A stretch of DNA of 64,000 bases from Fidelibacterota bacterium (GTDB lineage Bacteria > Fidelibacterota > Marinisomatia > SCGC-AAA003-L08 > D37C17), in assembly GCA_002707645.1 (NCBI GenBank), contig PANN01000007.1, positions 14,298 through 78,297 of the forward strand, given 5' to 3'. The notes under the pieces were generated by a model. That model was not told the origin of the DNA, did no database searches, and was given only the letters and a program-made list of their open reading frames with translations. Below are positions 9,094 to 20,300 of the stretch, in pieces. The translations under genes were made by a program, and so were the position numbers. How positions within the stretch are numbered: position 1 is the first letter of the stretch; each line of letters begins with the position of its first letter.

Positions 9094-10149
9094 ATGAGCC
9101 AAATAAACGAATTACTTGAATACTCCATGAAATCTGGAGCATCAGACCTTCATTTAAGTGTAGGTTCTATTCCTATGGTAAGAATTCATGGTATTATGAA
9201 TAAATTAAAACTTCCAAAAGTTGATATTGAAACTATGGAAGAGATTAAAAAAGATATCCTAAATGATAATCAGCAATCTATTTTTGAAGATAGACTTGAA
9301 ATTGATCTTTCTTATTCTTTGAAAGACTTGGGAAGATTTAGGGTTAATTTTTTCAAACAAATAAATGGACTTTCAGCTGTTTTTAGGACTATACCGTCAA
9401 TCATTAAAAGCAGTGAAGAATTAGGAATTGCACCTATTGTTAATCAATTATCAATGGAAGAAAAAGGACTAGTTTTACTCACTGGTCCAACTGGAAGTGG
9501 TAAATCAACTACTTTAGCAGCAATGATTGACCATATTAATGAAAATAAAGCTTGTCATATTATAACTATTGAAGATCCAGTTGAATATTTTCATTCATCT
9601 AAGACATCAATGATTAATCAAAGAGAACTCGGTCAATCAACTCATTCTTTTGCTAATGCTCTTAAGTCGGCATTACGTGAAGATCCTGATGTTATTTTGG
9701 TTGGAGAAATGAGAGATGTTGAAACCATTCAGTTAGCATTAACTGCTGCTGAAACTGGACATTTAGTTTTATCTACTCTTCATACATCCAGCGCAGTTAA
9801 AACAATTGATAGAATAATTGATGTTTTCCCATCAGGTAAAAAAGCACATATCCGTTCTATGCTTTCTGAAAGTTTACTGGCTGTAATTGCTCAAAAGCTA
9901 TTACAAACCAGAAGCCAAGATGGCAGGGTTCCTGCATGTGAAATAATGGTTGCGAACTCTGCTATTAGAAATTTAATTAGAGAAGATAAAATTTATCAAA
10001 TACCAACAATCATTCAAGCTGGTGCTCAAGAAGGCATGCATACCTTAGACCAAGATCTTCAAAGGTTAATCCAAAAAGGAAATATCGATAAAGATTCCGC
10101 TATTAAAATAGCAGACAATCCTGAGCTATTTGAAAAAGGAATTTTTTAA
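9094..10149 (+). CDS. pilT: Type IV pilus retraction ATPase PilT
   Basis: GASDLHLSVG, Walker A GPTGSGKSTTLAAMIDHIN, LREDPDVILVGEMRD, TGHLVLSTLHTSSA. Confidence 0.93.
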   Translation: MSQINELLEYSMKSGASDLHLSVGSIPMVRIHGIMNKLKLPKVDIETMEEIKKDILNDNQQSIFEDRLEIDLSYSLKDLGRFRVNFFKQINGLSAVFRTIPSIIKSSEELGIAPIVNQLSMEEKGLVLLTGPTGSGKSTTLAAMIDHINENKACHIITIEDPVEYFHSSKTSMINQRELGQSTHSFANALKSALREDPDVILVGEMRDVETIQLALTAAETGHLVLSTLHTSSAVKTIDRIIDVFPSGKKAHIRSMLSESLLAVIAQKLLQTRSQDGRVPACEIMVANSAIRNLIREDKIYQIPTIIQAGAQEGMHTLDQDLQRLIQKGNIDKDSAIKIADNPELFEKGIF

Positions 10150-10152
10150 TGT

Positions 10153-10608
10153 ATGGAAATTTACAAAAACACATATGGTTTTACTTTGATTGAGACTTTA
10201 ATAGGCATACTTATGACGACAGTAATATGTTCCACACTTTTTCTGGGAATAACTCAAGCTAAGCTTTATCTTGAAGCAATTAGAGTTAAAGAAAAAGCAT
10301 TCATTGAATTGAAAAATTTTACAAATGAATGGAAAAGCATGGTTGCTGCTGGTGTCAGTAATTTTCCATCAGATTCTAATTCAGGTGAAAAAGTTCCACT
10401 TAAAATTGATTCTAACGGTAATACTACTCTTGAAGGTAATTTATATAAAAAAATTACTAAGGCAACAAACTCAGGTCAATATTCTATTTATTATAATATT
10501 CAAACTTACATAACGTGGGATAAAAAAAATCTTTTCTTTAATAAAGAAAAAAGCTTGTTAGATACACTATCATTTAATACTTATCAGATACAGTTTAATA
10601 TACAATGA
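10153..10608 (+). CDS. Minor prepilin
   Basis: N-terminal YGFTLIETLIGILMTTVICS methylation motif; operon position. Confidence 0.75.
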   Translation: MEIYKNTYGFTLIETLIGILMTTVICSTLFLGITQAKLYLEAIRVKEKAFIELKNFTNEWKSMVAAGVSNFPSDSNSGEKVPLKIDSNGNTTLEGNLYKKITKATNSGQYSIYYNIQTYITWDKKNLFFNKEKSLLDTLSFNTYQIQFNIQ

Positions 10609-11216
10609 AATATAAATTTAATATAAATCAAGATGGTTTTACATTAATTGAGTCTCTTGTTAGTATGCTTATTGTCTCAACACTTTCATTTTCTATGTTT
10701 TTTGCGTTTTATCAAATACAAAAAAATTTAGTCAATGAAGACTATAAATCTGATATGCTTAATTATGGAAACAGAGTACTTGATGATATGGAAAATGAAA
10801 TAATGAAATCATATCAATTGATAAAAATAAATCAATCTCTAAGTAATACAACTATTGAATTGTACTATAAAAACACACAAATCAAGACCAAATATCTAGT
10901 TAGCCTAGAAAATGGTATCAAAAAAAATAATGGAACATCTAATAGATATACACCCATCGATATTTATATCCCAAAAGATGATGAAAACAGATACAAATAC
11001 AAGATTACCAACTTTGAGATATCTCAACCAACTCTCACAGCAGGAGATGTTTTTTCATATGAGGCAAACATGGCTCGCTATGCTTCGTACCAAATAAAAT
11101 TAGAGATTGATTTATATAACTATCCAAATGATAATGTTTTAGAAACTTTAGAATTCAATAGAAGAGTTTTTTCACCTGCAAAATATATTTATAATATTAA
11201 CACCAATAATGCTTAA
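10605..11216 (+). CDS. Minor prepilin
   Basis: N-terminal DGFTLIESLVSMLIVSTLSFS; ATGA overlap with upstream prepilin gene. Confidence 0.75.
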   Translation: MKYKFNINQDGFTLIESLVSMLIVSTLSFSMFFAFYQIQKNLVNEDYKSDMLNYGNRVLDDMENEIMKSYQLIKINQSLSNTTIELYYKNTQIKTKYLVSLENGIKKNNGTSNRYTPIDIYIPKDDENRYKYKITNFEISQPTLTAGDVFSYEANMARYASYQIKLEIDLYNYPNDNVLETLEFNRRVFSPAKYIYNINTNNA

Positions 11217-13293
11217 ACACTTAGAAAAATATCAGTCAGGAATTACATTGCCCATAACCATACTTTTTTTGTTTATAAGTTCTGGTATATTATTTTCATT
11301 TATATTAACAATATATGAAAAAGATTTTCAAGTTGAATATAAAATAGCTCAAACAAAAGCACTTTACAATGCTGAATCAGGCATAGCGCTAGGTGCTTAC
11401 TCAAATTTATATAAGAAGGACTATATTCCAGATGCTGCAACTGATTCATCAAGTTATATTTATATTGATGATATGGGATACTATTCTATTGGCTTATTTG
11501 AAGGTATAGACCCTGAACTTTACCAACCTATTAGAGGAGCAAATGCAACAGGGTATGCAAAAGTAAAACATGTTTTAGGTTTAAAAGAAATAGAAATTCA
11601 AAGACAAAAAGTTTTGAATTTAGGCAATACATCATCTTTATCCGATTATTTATGGCTAACAGATTCTGAATTAGCTGGAGGTGCGCCATGGTCCTTTGAT
11701 AATGGAACACCCTCTTTTAATACTAGGCGAGAAAACACATGGGGTTCGGGAGATCAATTAAATGCTAGTTGGGAGGGAGACCCAATATGTGATGTAGGAT
11801 TTAAAACAAATGGGACATTTGTTACTAGTCAATTTGGAACACCTAACTTTGATATAACTGTCAGCGTTGTTGAAGATGCTAATGGTGATGTCCATTATCC
11901 TGATATTCAATCTGGTAGCGCAACTCAGATATTCCAAGGTGAGCCTGCAATAGACACAGTAAAGACTACTTGTCTTCCTCCTCCTGGTTATGAAACAATG
12001 AAAAGAGTAATACAAAATAGCAATGAGCACTATACTTTTGATGCTACAAAAAAATTAAATTATAATTCAGCTACTGGTTCTAGGGATACTCTAATAATGA
12101 CAGATATAGAGTTTTTTGTAGAAAATGCAGTTCATGGATTTAGAGTCAAACAATTTTGGTTTTTAAAACCTCCATACTTTAAAGAGGATTACAATGTTGG
12201 ATATCCATATATGTTTAATCTTTTAATAGAAAACTTTTCTACAGACTGTCCAACTATTGGTGGTCAATATGATATAAGGACCTGTCCCAATTATATTGAA
12301 CAACTTGAAAATTTTCATAGTAAAACTATAAATATACTTACTGGCAATGATTCTTTTATAGCTCCAGATTATTGGGGAATAGTTTCTAGTACTCATGGTT
12401 TTCATCACTATGACTTTCCTTATGTATACAATACAAATGGAGAATGGATTTCTCAATTCGAAATAGATCAAGATCAACCATTTAATAGTCCAGATCAATT
12501 ACTACCTGAGTATATGTCAGGAGGTGGAGTTCAAACATACAACTATTCTCAGCCAACAGCTATCTATGTTAAAGGTGGACCAGTTAGAGTTCATGGAAGA
12601 TATAAAGGTAAATATACAGTAGTTACTGATGAATATACTCCTTATCATAGACACGCATGGCTTTCAACTATGGGAGCAACAAAAATTGATACGTTATGGA
12701 ATAATATTTGGATTACTGATGATTTGATTAATGACGATGCAACAAATGGAACATATAGCTTGTTTAATGCGCAACCGGATGCGGAATGTAATGATGGAAC
12801 AGAAAATAATTTAGGCTTAGTGTCTGGAGCAAATGTTTTTGTAGCAAATACTGAGAAAAATGGCGCTCAAGATGGTGGATATAATAATTGCAATGATAAT
12901 ATATGTGATGTTAATATTCATGCACATATTATTGCATTCAATGAATCTTTTGCTGTGCAGTATTGGCAAAATACATACAATTCAAACAACGGTTATTACT
13001 CAAAACCCCCATTTGGGGATGGTCAAGGAATTCAGATTTATGGAAATTCAGGCAACGACGATACTAGAGGAAAAGTCAATATGTGGGGTGGCGTTGTTCA
13101 AAAGTTTAGAGGATATATTGTTAGAAATAATCCTGGGCCATATAATCTGCCCCAGGGAAATATAGGATATGATGGTAAAGATTACAATTTTGATTGTAAT
13201 TTAAAGTGCTCCTTTCCACCATTATATCCTGAAAATACAACATGTGATGAGGGTGCAGATGAACTGCCTTGGAGCGTAACAGCATATTATTAG
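11209..13293 (+). CDS. Large PilX/GspK-like minor pilin, candidate pilus tip protein
   Basis: SGITLPITILFLFISSGILFSFILTIYEKDFQVEYKIAQTKALYNAESGIALG: prepilin-like helix lacking Glu5, followed by ~640-aa Cys-containing extracellular region. Confidence 0.6.
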   Translation: MLKHLEKYQSGITLPITILFLFISSGILFSFILTIYEKDFQVEYKIAQTKALYNAESGIALGAYSNLYKKDYIPDAATDSSSYIYIDDMGYYSIGLFEGIDPELYQPIRGANATGYAKVKHVLGLKEIEIQRQKVLNLGNTSSLSDYLWLTDSELAGGAPWSFDNGTPSFNTRRENTWGSGDQLNASWEGDPICDVGFKTNGTFVTSQFGTPNFDITVSVVEDANGDVHYPDIQSGSATQIFQGEPAIDTVKTTCLPPPGYETMKRVIQNSNEHYTFDATKKLNYNSATGSRDTLIMTDIEFFVENAVHGFRVKQFWFLKPPYFKEDYNVGYPYMFNLLIENFSTDCPTIGGQYDIRTCPNYIEQLENFHSKTINILTGNDSFIAPDYWGIVSSTHGFHHYDFPYVYNTNGEWISQFEIDQDQPFNSPDQLLPEYMSGGGVQTYNYSQPTAIYVKGGPVRVHGRYKGKYTVVTDEYTPYHRHAWLSTMGATKIDTLWNNIWITDDLINDDATNGTYSLFNAQPDAECNDGTENNLGLVSGANVFVANTEKNGAQDGGYNNCNDNICDVNIHAHIIAFNESFAVQYWQNTYNSNNGYYSKPPFGDGQGIQIYGNSGNDDTRGKVNMWGGVVQKFRGYIVRNNPGPYNLPQGNIGYDGKDYNFDCNLKCSFPPLYPENTTCDEGADELPWSVTAYY

Positions 13294-13302
13294 GATAAAA
13301 TT

Positions 13303-14343
13303 ATGAGTTTTGCATTAGATATAGGAAAATTTAGTATTAAAATGGCTGTGCTTGAACAGGTGGATGACATAGTTAAAATTGTAAATCTTGAAAAAATTAA
13401 TATTGTTGAAGATTTAGATACGTATGATATTGAAAAATTATCAAAATCTCAAATATCTGCATCAATCCAGGATTTATCTAACTCACTAAATATTAAATCA
13501 AAAAAAGTTAAAAATTTAATTAGTTCATTATCAGGCTCCGTTGTTGATACTAGGCAAGTGAGTATTTTAGATATGCCTGATAACGAATTATTGCAAGCAT
13601 TAGAACTTGAAGCGAAAAAACATGTACCACTGGATGGTACAGAAGCCATTATTGACTATCATCATATTGGTAAAGATCCACATGAACTAGATAAAATTAA
13701 TCTATTATTAACTACAACAACAAAAGATAAAATAAAGGATCATGCAGAAATTTTAAAAAACTCTGGATTTAAACCAGGAATTTTTGATACAGATCCAATT
13801 GCACTTTGTAATTTATTAAAATACTCCTACAATTTACCTGAAACTGGAGCAAATGTTATTTTAGATGTTGGACATTCATCAACCACTTTAGTTGTTTTTG
13901 GTAATAATACCACATATTTTTCCAGAGAAATTGAAATTGCTGGAAACCATATTAGTCAATCTCTTGTTAGAAATAATAAGATTAAATATGGCGAAGCTGA
14001 GCAAGAGAAACATAAAAAAGGTATAAATGTTTTTGATTCTGATACAGATAACAATGAAGAGACTATATCAGTAGAAAAAAGAACGATTTTAAATGATTTA
14101 GTAGATGAAATCAGAAAAACACTTAGATTTTATATGAAAAGTAATTCACAAGCCTTTTTTAATCAATTTTATTTATCAGGTGGTTGTTCAAAAATGCCTG
14201 GTTTTGATACATTTATTGCAGATAGTTTGAATGTTAAAGTTGAGTTTTTAAATCCTATGAATAAAATAGATTATGAAAAGAGTCTAGACAACCCAAGTGA
14301 GTATTCAATTGCAATAGGCCTAGCCTTAAGAGGTCTGTTATAA
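13303..14343 (+). CDS. pilM: Type IV pilus assembly protein PilM
   Basis: MSFALDIGKFSIKMAVLE, VILDVGHSSTTLVVF, FNQFYLSGGCSKMPGFDTFI (actin-like ATPase motifs). Confidence 0.88.
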   Translation: MSFALDIGKFSIKMAVLEQVDDIVKIVNLEKINIVEDLDTYDIEKLSKSQISASIQDLSNSLNIKSKKVKNLISSLSGSVVDTRQVSILDMPDNELLQALELEAKKHVPLDGTEAIIDYHHIGKDPHELDKINLLLTTTTKDKIKDHAEILKNSGFKPGIFDTDPIALCNLLKYSYNLPETGANVILDVGHSSTTLVVFGNNTTYFSREIEIAGNHISQSLVRNNKIKYGEAEQEKHKKGINVFDSDTDNNEETISVEKRTILNDLVDEIRKTLRFYMKSNSQAFFNQFYLSGGCSKMPGFDTFIADSLNVKVEFLNPMNKIDYEKSLDNPSEYSIAIGLALRGLL

Positions 14344-14344
14344 A

Positions 14345-14911
14345 ATGGATTTAATTAAAATAAATTTAAATCAAACTGTTAGTAAAGCTCAAAAAGACTT
14401 TATAGACCAAGAAAAGAAAAGATGGTACTTATTTACTTTTGTATGCGTTGTATTTGTATCTACTTTTATATGGCTATTTTTAATCAACTCTAGAATGCAA
14501 TACGTAATAGATGAAAGAAATAAAACTATAGAAAATATTTTATCTGATACTGCTAAACTTAAAAGTTCTGGACAAATCAATTTATCAAAAAAAGATATTG
14601 ATAATCTTTTCAAAGTCGAATCAAAAAGAATATTTTGGACTGAAAAACTTATTGCTCTATCAAAAATAACTCCAGATGACATGGCAATAACTAAAATAGA
14701 ATTTAAAAATAAAAAATTATACATATCTGCTATTTCTAATATAGGTTCTGGAGTTAAAGAATTTACTGTAGTAGAAAATTTTATGAAAAAAATAGATTTA
14801 AACAATGAGTTTAACAAAGATTTTAAAGATATCAAGTTTGATTTCCTTGATAAAGAAAAAACAAAGAACGATGAACTACTTACATTTAAAGTAGAGGCAA
14901 AACTAAGATGA
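14345..14911 (+). CDS. pilN: Type IV pilus assembly protein PilN
   Basis: MDLIKINLNQ start, single TM, position between pilM and pilO. Confidence 0.75.
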   Translation: MDLIKINLNQTVSKAQKDFIDQEKKRWYLFTFVCVVFVSTFIWLFLINSRMQYVIDERNKTIENILSDTAKLKSSGQINLSKKDIDNLFKVESKRIFWTEKLIALSKITPDDMAITKIEFKNKKLYISAISNIGSGVKEFTVVENFMKKIDLNNEFNKDFKDIKFDFLDKEKTKNDELLTFKVEAKLR

Positions 14912-15465
14912 TTTTAAAGAGAAGTATTATACTCATTGCAATATCAATCGTTTACTATTTATTTGGTTCACTGCTTTCAAATTATATGATTAAAAATAAA
15001 GAAGAAAAAATATTTTCACTGGAAGAAAAACAAAAAATTGTTAACGAACAATTTATAACAGCACAAATTTTATCTCAAAAACTAGACAACGTTTATACAG
15101 TATTTGAAGAAAACTTAGCAAATTCAATGAAAGATAATAAGAACAAAGAAGCTTCTATGGATTTCTTGAAATATCTTACAGATGTTATGGAAAAATATTC
15201 AATAAAATTAAATCAGATAATTCCTGATAAAAGGATTAAGAAAGGTTTACTAACAAATATTCCATATACAATTAGCTTTTCTTGTGATTATGAAAAATTT
15301 GGTCAATTTATCAATCAATTAGAAAGTGCAGATCGAATAATTTTAATAAAAGAAATTATTATGAAAAATAATATTGATAATATGAAAACTACCGATGAAG
15401 GTGGAGATATGGAAATTGAGATGGAAATTGTAACTATAACTATTAATAAATCAAAAAATATTTAG
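14908..15465 (+). CDS. pilO: Type IV pilus assembly protein PilO-like
   Basis: N-terminal TM then coiled coil and ferredoxin-like fold-sized domain; ATGA overlap with pilN; synteny. Confidence 0.7.
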   Translation: MILKRSIILIAISIVYYLFGSLLSNYMIKNKEEKIFSLEEKQKIVNEQFITAQILSQKLDNVYTVFEENLANSMKDNKNKEASMDFLKYLTDVMEKYSIKLNQIIPDKRIKKGLLTNIPYTISFSCDYEKFGQFINQLESADRIILIKEIIMKNNIDNMKTTDEGGDMEIEMEIVTITINKSKNI

Positions 15466-15466
15466 A

Positions 15467-15958
15467 ATGAATTTAAGAGAAAAATTTATTTGGAATATAT
15501 CGCTTACTATTGCTGCTTTAGTATCAATAATTAGTATATATAATTTCTTTCAAGTTGGATCAAATGCAAATGACTATTATGATAAGTTTATTAATGAAGA
15601 AGTGGGAACAGATAAAGAACTTGAGAAAAAAGTATCAGAATTAGAAAAAAATTATACATTTAGAGATAATTTAGCTTTTAATATCTTTAGCGATCCTGCT
15701 GATTTGAATAGAGTTGTCTCAATTGAGGGCTCTTCAAGAGGGAAAAAAAGGAAAAGTCTTTGGGTTTCAGGTATTATCAACAGAGGTGGTAAGGATAATA
15801 TTGCTATAATGAATTACAAAGAACAATCATTTAATGTTGTAAAAGGAGACTCTGTTGCGGGAGGTGTTATAATAGATATTTCTCCTACAGAAGTAACTTT
15901 CAATAAAAATGATAAAACAATTAAATATAACTTAAGTATAAAAAATACTTTAGATTAA
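15467..15958 (+). CDS. PilP/GspC-like inner-membrane to secretin linker
   Basis: Single TM plus C-terminal SFNVVKGDSVAGGVIIDISPTEVTFNKNDKTIKYNLS HR-like motif; between pilO and secretin gene. Confidence 0.65.
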   Translation: MNLREKFIWNISLTIAALVSIISIYNFFQVGSNANDYYDKFINEEVGTDKELEKKVSELEKNYTFRDNLAFNIFSDPADLNRVVSIEGSSRGKKRKSLWVSGIINRGGKDNIAIMNYKEQSFNVVKGDSVAGGVIIDISPTEVTFNKNDKTIKYNLSIKNTLD

Positions 15959-15974
15959 AAATTTGGAGATATTA

Positions 15975-17375
15975 ATGACTAAAATAAAAAAAATAACTGT
16001 ATTAACTATATTTATCTGTTCTGTATTATTTACACAAGAAAATAAGCTAGAAGATGATAGACCCTTAGTATCAATACATGCTGAAGATACTCACTTACCT
16101 TCCATACTTGCTATTTTAGCTGAAGAAAGTGGTTATAATATTGTTACTGGACCCAATGTTCAGTCAAAAAATAAACTAACTATTCATTTAGATGAAGTAC
16201 CAATAGATCAGGCAATAAATTTAGTTATTAGAGCTGCTGGATTAAGCTATGAAATAGTTGGTAATTCTATTTTAGTAGCCAATCAATCAAAAATAAATGA
16301 AGATGTTGGAGTTTCTCCTGCTGTAATTCCTTTACAGTATGCAAATGCTGAAGAAGTAGCTATTTTATTAAAAGATATAACTGAGAAAATTTCTATTGAT
16401 GCGACAGGAAACAAACTATTAGTAACAGCAAGTCCTAAAAAAATAGCAGAAGTACAAGCTATTGTAAAAGAAATAGATGTTCCCTCAATTCAAATTATGC
16501 TTGAGGCAAGATTAATTGAAGTTGCTTTAAATGAAACAGAAGAACTTGGAATAGATTGGGAGAGACTTGCCTCAACTACACTTATATTAGCTGAAACTGG
16601 AGAGCCTCAAAATATTACTGAGAGCCTAGTTACAGGCTCATATCTTCCTGGCTATGTCCCAGAAGTTGTAGCGGGTGCCGATGGTTCTGATGCTTTTGTT
16701 TTTGAACAAATTACAGGTACAGCAACTGGTGCAATTCCAGATCAAATGGCTTTTACTAGATCTGGCGGTGTAAACTCGTTTGGAAGACAACTTACAGCTT
16801 TTGATGTTACACTTGATATGCTACTTAAAGATAATAAAGCAAATATCCTGACCAATTCTCAAATAGTTACTGTTAATGGACATGAAGCTGAGATACAAAT
16901 GGTTGATGTAATACCTTATCTTGCATCAAACGGTGGGTTTGGGAATTCTAATTTTCAAGTATTAAAAGAAACTGTTGGAATTAAGTTGAAGATTTTACCT
17001 TATGTTAATACAGATGGTTATATAACAACTCAAATAACTCCAGAAGTAAGTTCAATTCAGTCCTGGACTGCCCAAGGATATCCTTGGACAAAAAAGAGGG
17101 AATCTACAACAACTGTAAGAGTTAAAGATGGTCAAACTATTGTAATTGCAGGTCTTATAACTACAGAATCAATAAATACTGATACAAAAGTACCTGTTTT
17201 ATGGAGAATTCCATGGGTTGGTAAAAAGTGGTTTACGCACACAGAGATGCAAGATAAAAAAACAGATTTAATTATTCAAGTTACTCCCTCTATAGTGAAA
17301 GATAATTATTCTGGTATTGAAAAACAAGATTATCATAAAAATGCTGAGGAAAAAGCATTTGAAGAAGAAAATTAA
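15975..17375 (+). CDS. pilQ: Secretin PilQ
   Basis: STN/N1-like N-terminus and secretin domain (IMLEARLIEVALNETEELGIDW … VRVKDGQTIVIAGLITTE … VPVLWRIPWVGKKWFTH). Start moved from TTG 15963 to ATG 15975 with GGAG upstream. Confidence 0.88.
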   Translation: MTKIKKITVLTIFICSVLFTQENKLEDDRPLVSIHAEDTHLPSILAILAEESGYNIVTGPNVQSKNKLTIHLDEVPIDQAINLVIRAAGLSYEIVGNSILVANQSKINEDVGVSPAVIPLQYANAEEVAILLKDITEKISIDATGNKLLVTASPKKIAEVQAIVKEIDVPSIQIMLEARLIEVALNETEELGIDWERLASTTLILAETGEPQNITESLVTGSYLPGYVPEVVAGADGSDAFVFEQITGTATGAIPDQMAFTRSGGVNSFGRQLTAFDVTLDMLLKDNKANILTNSQIVTVNGHEAEIQMVDVIPYLASNGGFGNSNFQVLKETVGIKLKILPYVNTDGYITTQITPEVSSIQSWTAQGYPWTKKRESTTTVRVKDGQTIVIAGLITTESINTDTKVPVLWRIPWVGKKWFTHTEMQDKKTDLIIQVTPSIVKDNYSGIEKQDYHKNAEEKAFEEEN

Positions 17376-17391
17376 TAAGGAGTTTATATTT

Positions 17392-20300
17392 ATGAGATTA
17401 TTAAAAAATAAGTTATTTATATTATTATCTACATTTGCAATTTTAAACCTAGCATGTGATAGCGATAGCCCAACGCAAGCAAACCCTGATTCAGACCCAT
17501 CTGTATATTGTCTATCCATGTCTAGTGTTGTTGAGGGTGGTGAATATGACTATGTAGATGATACAGTTACTCAAAGAGCTATAACTATAACCTTAACTAG
17601 CTCAGATACAGATTGCTCTTCAAATGATTTATCGCCAGTATCAAACGCATCTCTAACTTTTAATTGGAATATACTTGATCCAGAAGGGAATGAAATTGAA
17701 TCTGGTTCTGCTGAACCGCATTTGCAAACGATTCCAAATAGTGGACAAACAGCTACAGACATATATTTAAACCAATCTTTTTTAACAGATGATTCTGGTG
17801 AAATTGAGTTTTATTGGATTGATGACAATCAAGAAGGATGTATATTTTTATACTCAGAATATACACATTCTGATGGTAATGTTTGGTCTTTAGAATCACC
17901 GTCAAACAGTTGTGCAAATTCTTCAAACAATCCGTTTGAAGTTAAAGCAGCTGAAGCGTCTTATGATAATATTTCTATTTTTACTCTCTCTTCTTCAATT
18001 GATACTTTAACATATAATGATTTACCAAATAGTGTTGATTCTACAGAATCAATAACTGAACTTAATTTAGATGCAATTATTAAAGATTCTGACGGTGTTG
18101 CATTACAATATATTCCTGTTAAATTTTCAAATACGACTCCAGATTATGGTACTTTAATTAATTCTGAAATTACAACAAATTCATTTGGGTTAGCTCAGAA
18201 TCAACTTGTTAATATTTATCCTGATAATTTAACTGACGGCTTGGGTACAATTACAATTAATGCTCAGGTAATCAATGAAAATGATGAAGAAATTGTATCA
18301 GCTAATAAGGATATTTTATTTGTAGCAAAATCAGTTAAAAAAACATGGGAAGTTAATAATTTAGATGCAGTTTTTTTACAAAACATATCATTAATTAATA
18401 ATATAAATTTATCTTTTACAGACTCTATTATAGCTCAAGTATTAGACGAAAACGATACGCCTGTGAATGGCGTTCCTATTCAATTTAGCTTAATTTCAGA
18501 TGATGTTGGATATCTAGAAAATGAACTACTTTATAGTGATGACCAAGGGTTTGCAAGAACAGTTTTTCATATTTCACAAGCTGATTTATTAGAAAACCTA
18601 GAAAATATTAATATTTCAGTTAATGTTCATGTTAGTGATGATATTAATCAAACTTTATCTAGAACGTATGTAATTGATGGTAATGCAAATATTGAATATG
18701 ATGTTAATCAATTTAATTATTACCCTCAAACTATAAGCAATTTGGATACTTACGCCGCTGCAGGTTCAAACCTAGGTGAATATGAAGGAGTAAGAGAGGT
18801 TTTACCATTTATAGTTAAAAGTGAATCTGGCCAAGGAATCCAAGGTGTTCCTGTCCAATTTGAAATTTTTGAACAGTCAAGAAATAGTAATGGTTCATTG
18901 AGTACAGCTCTTGCCTATACTTGTTGCAACACTAGTTCAACAGATGATGGTTCAACAGATGATGGTTCAAATGATGATGGCTCAAATGACGGTGGTTCAA
19001 ATGATAGTGGAGCATCGGATGGTGGTACAAATAGTACTGGTGATACTTTATATGATTGGAATGGTGATGGAACCGCAACAATTGACGAGAACATGGGAAT
19101 TGCAACTGTGATTTATAATAATTCAGTTACAGGTGTATCGGATAATGTTAGAGCTTTTATTCTAGATCCTCAAAACCAAACTCAGTATATTGATGCTAAT
19201 GGTATTAGTCAAGGTGGATTTGAAGAATTCTCAATTCAAACAAAATATGTAGATGAACTAGCTCAGTCAATACTTTTAAATACAATGCCCTCAAGTCTAA
19301 ATTTTGGTGACACATCAAACACATCAACAGATGATGGTGGTGCTGGTACAGCAACAGGTGGAACAGTTGATGATACACAAAATCAAGATAATTGTGCTAC
19401 AGTATATGCAATAGCATTTAATGAGTTTGGAGGAGTGCTAAACGGAGTACCTGTTAATTTTTCATTAAATGATATCTCAGATTCTCAATATGGGATTTTA
19501 ACAGAATTCTATGCAGTAACAGACTCTATTGATGTTGCTCCATATATTGCAGCTGAAACATCATTTTGTACTTTTGAAAATACTGCTTTAACTATTGAAG
19601 AAGATATAAATATTCAAATTAATGCAACATTATCAAATAATGAAAATATTTTAATTAATCCTACAAATATAACACTTACTCAAAATAGCAGTAGTCTTGG
19701 TATGATTTCAACAATAGAATTTACTGAACTTCCTAATAATTCTATTGAAACTTCAACTGTTAGTGTTACTGTTACTGATGATGATGGCTATGTAATTGAA
19801 AATACATTAGTCCAATTTGAGAGTTTAACTCAGGATGATAATGGAGAATTGACTCAATCTATTGGAAGTTTTGATCCAACTTATTCTTTTACAGATATTT
19901 CTGGTACGGCCTCTTCAATTTTTAATATGGGAAATGATGTTGGTTTGGCTACGATTATAACATCAGTTCCAGAATATAACTTGTCAGATACTTCTTATGT
20001 TTCTGTTACTGCTTCTAATGCTGAATACATTCAGATTTTGCAACCTTTCCCTAATGAAATAACAGTATCTGGTGGTGGTGGACTTGAATCTACAGAGCTA
20101 ACTGTTGAAGTAAAAGATGGTAACGGGAATTTAGTTTCCGAACCATATTTAATATACTTTGAATTAGGCGATAATTCACCAACAGGTTCATTTGTAAATG
20201 TAGAAGGACAAAATTATGGATGTATTGAGTCCAGTAATGGTGTAGGCTCTGTTACCTTAAACTCTGGCACACAACCAGGCTCTATTCCTGTTCACGTTGA

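Noticed and set aside
14389-14835. 148-aa antisense ORF opposite pilN
   Set aside because: Lies wholly antisense to a supported gene, shows no recognised motif, and looks like a by-product of AT-rich codon usage.
17317-17391. Upstream extension of the Ig-like lipoprotein ORF
   Set aside because: Overlaps the pilQ 3' end in another frame and would destroy the signal peptide; ATG 17392 has a good RBS and lipobox.
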